This document shows positions 61,301 through 64,000 of a stretch of 64,000 nt of DNA, one piece after another. A program made the position numbers and the translations under genes. The DNA lies in contig CM037865.1 in assembly GCA_021292105.1 (NCBI GenBank), forward strand, positions 71,661,356 through 71,725,355. The letters run 5' to 3'. Position 1 is the stretch's first letter. Each line of letters begins with the position of its first letter. Under the pieces are notes generated by a model, which searched no databases, was not told where the DNA came from, and saw only the letters and a list, made by a program, of their open reading frames with translations. This stretch comes from Anadara kagoshimensis. Lineage: Eukaryota > Mollusca > Bivalvia > Arcoida > Arcidae.

Positions 61301-63037
61301 TGTGTACTTTCCTTTGAAATTTTGATTAAGACATTTATTGGTATGTTAGTTTTTGATACAGTGTTCTTTGATGCCTTTCATATCTTCGATGTAAAAACAT
61401 AAATTTTATATTTAAACATTTGTGATTTTGAGAAAGTTTTCTTTGTGTCTACTATGAAAGTATTTTTGAAAATACTATATACTTCCAATGATTTTAAGTC
61501 TTTTGAATGTGTTTTTTCCTTACAAAATGCACATACACTTCTTTCTTAGAAGATGATGATATATGCTGATTATGATGATGATGATGTTTATAATGATGAT
61601 AATGTATGGTAATGATGATGGCGATGATGACGATGATGATGATGATGATGATGATGATGATATCGGGTAATGCGTACACTTTCCCTGCTTTCAATTCAGG
61701 TAAAATGAATGTGATATGAGCGGGGGATCTGAATATCTACGTCTTCCTGTTAAAGTTTAGATAGTTCTGATTAAAGCACTCGTATTTTGGCATTTCGTTT
61801 TTTATCACAGATTAAACAGATAGTGGATTTACCTGTTGGATATAATTATCAGAATCACCTTATTCTATTAATTGATTTATTCATGGATGTACCAACTATA
61901 ACACATGCTGTTCAAAAAGATCCTAAAGCCTTGTCTCAATACGTTTTTGAACGAAAGGGTAAGAATATTAGTCAGAGCAAACGCAACATAGACTGCAAAA
62001 CAATAAAATACAAGTTATATATAAATTTTATGTGATATATTTATATGAGATTATATAAATATACAGTTAACGAAATTTGATAAAACACTATTTGGTACAA
62101 TGTAATAATAATATTTTGTTGAATGCTAGAGTGAACAAGAACAACAAAAGACACAAGACACAAAATTTACCGTGTGTTTTATAATCAGGGGTTCCAACAT
62201 ATGTTTGTCTAATATGTATACGAGCGTATACCTCGTTTATGATAGGCCAAAAAAAGCAAAATCGCAAATATTTTGAAATTTTCAATAGGACGAGTGATAA
62301 ATAATTTATCTACATTAGTCAAACCGTTACTACAAATCACCGTATTGGCGTCATACTTGCTTTACATTTTTATTCGGGAAGGAGTTTACAATGGAAAAAA
62401 TTGACAAAAAGGTGGGATTTTTTTGACGTAGTGACGACGAGTTGACTTTTTGCAAAGGTATGTGGGGTACCAGAACGAATTGGTCTAAATTTATTGAATC
62501 AAAAAATGAAGTGAAAATGTTTTAAGCATTATCAAGCTTTTTGAAAATGGTGTAAAATTAACATTTTCTAACTTAATCCCGACCGAAAAGCTCTCAACAA
62601 TGTACTCCTTAGGCTTCTACGTCAATAATTATTCTTCCGTCATCATTACGTCATACCAAAAGTGCCGCCATGACTAGTCTCGTCTGAGTAGAAGATTTAT
62701 TGATTTGTACCTGTCCTATTAAAATCTGTAAAATAATTGCTTTCTCTGAAGTAGGATGAACAAACAGTAAGCTTCAATCAATGTCGTTAAACATCAGCAG
62801 TGTGTAGTTGTGCTCATGCTGTTTGCACACGACTTGTTTTACATTGAGGAGCAGAATTAAGAAACCGATTTCTTTAAAATTTGTTTTCTTTTATATTACT
62901 AAAAAGGGCTGTATGCAGAAGCTACATCGAAGTTTGCAATATTTAATGACATCATCCGAACAAAAAAATTAAATTGGCCTGAATATGAAATACAGTTTAC
63001 CGATGGCTCACGTAGAATTGATTTGAAAGACTTCATG
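55114..63037 (+). CDS. Secreted GMC-family FAD oxidoreductase, 3' end outside window
   Basis: Paralogue of the minus-strand GMC gene, oriented divergently. Exons: 55114-55228, 55696-55898, 57107-57299, 57938-58075, 58551-58672, 59916-60089, 61811-61958, 62907-63037. Exon lengths match the minus copy exactly except exon 1. It starts [20 protein letters not shown] (signal peptide), then [55 protein letters not shown] and [10 protein letters not shown]. Exon 8 ends at donor GTAAAT in phase 0, so the equivalents of exons 9-11, including the catalytic histidine, lie beyond the right edge. No frame break is seen. Introns carry Penelope-like tails and a palindrome. Confidence 0.87.
55351..55383. repeat. 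(GA)n microsatellite
   Basis: About 16 GA units in intron 1 of the plus-strand GMC gene. Confidence 0.9.
55955..56165 (-). repeat. Penelope-like 3' tail copy (diverged)
   Basis: AATAAACATACTACTG, CTCCACCAGGCAAGTGATACC, shown as CACCAGGCAAGTGA, and a final AATACCC piece in family order. It is heavily mutated. Confidence 0.55.
56221..56358. repeat. Near-perfect palindrome (foldback element)
   Basis: Arms of about 66 bp pair around GAAGTGCGAAGCACTTC at 56280-56296. Landmarks are CTACCATGAGGTCATGG against CCATGATCTCATGGTAG and AACGAGAATGGCGCAAATTT against its inverse. Only a few mismatches are present, so it is recent or maintained. Confidence 0.88.
57385..57630 (-). repeat. Penelope-like 3' tail copy
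   Basis: From the AAACAAACATTCTAATCCATG terminus (landmark CTAATCCATGTCC) to CATCAAACTTATCAACAATA, matching 449-710. It lies in intron 3 of the plus-strand GMC gene, 85 bp after the exon 3 donor. Confidence 0.78.
60450..60720 (-). repeat. Penelope-like 3' tail copy
   Basis: The most similar copy to 449-720. It runs from ACTAATCCATGTCCGAGTC through AAGTGAGGCCGGGTGCTC to ATACTGTGATGACGGCCAT. Confidence 0.82.
61190..61355 (+). repeat. Penelope-like 3' tail copy, inverse orientation
   Basis: CCGGAGCACCCAGCCCGAC and the end ATTGGTATGTTAGTTTTTGAT in reverse family order. Confidence 0.6.
61566..61661. repeat. (GAT)n microsatellite
   Basis: Imperfect GAT/GATGAC repeats with a pure run at about 61631-61659, in intron 6 of the plus-strand GMC gene. 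Confidence 0.88.
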
Positions 63038-63299
63038 GTAAATATATTTTTATTCCGGATAAGAATATTTGTATTTGCGTTATTTGCTTCTATAACTTGT
63101 TTTTTATTCATGTCTATAGTATTTGACTTACACAAAATATGCTCAAGCAAGATAAGAAATATTCAATAAACATGTGTCGTAGCTGTTCCATTAAAGAGTG
63201 AAATTTATAGTATCAAGACCCTTCAATAAATTTATGCTATTTAATTTTACAAAAAAGAAATATTTTCCTCTCTAATGAATATCTCATGAATATCTCATC
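63038..63299. other. Intron 8 of the plus-strand GMC gene
   Basis: No further exon was seen to the window end. The rest of the interval is the Penelope-like fragment and AT-rich sequence. Confidence 0.5.
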
Positions 63300-63745
63300 A
63301 CAAACATGCCAATCCATATTCATTTCACAATCCAAAAACTTAATACTTCGAAAACGTATGCAATAAGTATAAAACATCCACCAAAGATATAAAACCGGGT
63401 GCCTCGGAAGGGAAAAGACCTTAGTTTTAGCTAGTATGAGATATTAAATATATCATGAATAAGTTTGGATACATAGATTTTATAGTTATAAGCACTGTTG
63501 TGATTCCGGCCACAAAACTTTTTGATGGCCTTAGAAAGCATAAGTGTCACAATCCCCGCTTTAACAATTTATTTTTAAGCAGTTTCCTTAAATGAATCAT
63601 TGTCATAAATCTTTAATTTTTTGGGTAGCATTACTGGAATATAGGTCCAAATATAAAGATGAAAGGGAATAAGTGTTGTTTTTATATCAAATTCATTGAA
63701 ATAGATGACATTCACAAATTGTGCTTGTCATAATGAAGCGTTAAA
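63300..63745 (-). pseudogene. Degenerate Penelope-like tail plus RT C-terminal end
   Basis: The tail (CATGCCAATCCATATTC, ACCGGGTGCCTCGGAAGG) continues into sequence matching 700-1080 of the RT pseudogene (GGCCACAAAACTTTTTGATGG, shortened landmark CACAAAACTTTTTGA), including the ATAGATGACATT region. There is no open frame. Confidence 0.65.
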
Positions 63746-64000
63746 ATGTGCTGTTAAAAAAACAATAACATTATTCACTTAAGGCAATACCTTGTACTAT
63801 AAAGTATAGCTAAGTTTTAACGAACAATGTTAATCTGACAATACTACGTATTTCCGTCTGTGTTTACGATATTCTCGAGGATGATTAGTCACTAGCAAAG
63901 ATACCAGCCAAGTAGTTATAATTTTTACTAAAACTGATTCAATTTTGCAGCTATAGACAATTATTAAGAAATTAAATGTATCATAAGTAAAGATAGGACT

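Overview
The window is eukaryotic and very probably from a bivalve mollusc, possibly a mussel-like species. It is AT-rich, its genes are split into small exons with GT..AG introns, and it carries transposon families and a secreted EGF/ShKT/VWA/TSP1 domain set that are common in bivalves. This species-level guess is inference. Most lines of real coding content come from spliced exons that I reconstructed by matching splice sites and reading phase.

Region 1 (left edge to 33.8 kb, minus strand) is one modular secreted-protein gene read right to left. It has a signal-peptide exon at 33.7-33.8 kb, two EGF-like exons, two ShKT exons, short Thr-rich linker exons, two more ShKT exons, another linker, a von Willebrand A exon, a TSP1+EGF exon, a 27-bp micro-exon, a second TSP1+EGF exon and a third EGF exon, then runs off the left edge. 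Every resolved exon is phase 1 at each internal boundary. The second TSP1+EGF exon is physically split by a 5.07-kb element with 28-bp perfect terminal inverted repeats and a 4-bp target duplication (ACAT). Removing the element and one duplication restores an exon of 285 bp in frame.

Region 2 (15.8-28.7 kb) is a 12.9-kb DNA transposon sitting in an intron of that gene. It has 17-bp terminal repeats (one mismatch) and a TA target duplication. It carries a plus-strand five-exon THAP+DDE transposase gene, broken by several frameshifts, and a minus-strand eight-exon gene for a SWIM zinc finger plus YqaJ-type nuclease, with one apparent frameshift. This gene pair fits the ISL2EU group (PIF/Harbinger-related). 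Nested inside is a HINE-like (Helentron-derived) element built on about 15.5 copies of a 145-bp satellite.

Region 3 (35.8-64 kb) holds two divergent paralogous genes for secreted GMC-family FAD oxidoreductases (glucose-dehydrogenase-like). The minus-strand copy is complete in 11 exons (35,855-48,516) but has a 2-bp deletion in exon 3. The plus-strand copy starts at 55,114, has 8 matching exons that read cleanly, and leaves the window at the right. A degenerate mariner, a Helitron-like non-autonomous element, a SINE and microsatellites lie in the introns of the minus copy.

Throughout, fragments of one Penelope-like reverse-transcriptase family are scattered (more than 20 pieces). Most retain only the element's 3' terminal 35-250 bp. 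Long palindromes, a TTAA-flanked MITE, a LINE fragment and tRNA-like sequences complete the picture.
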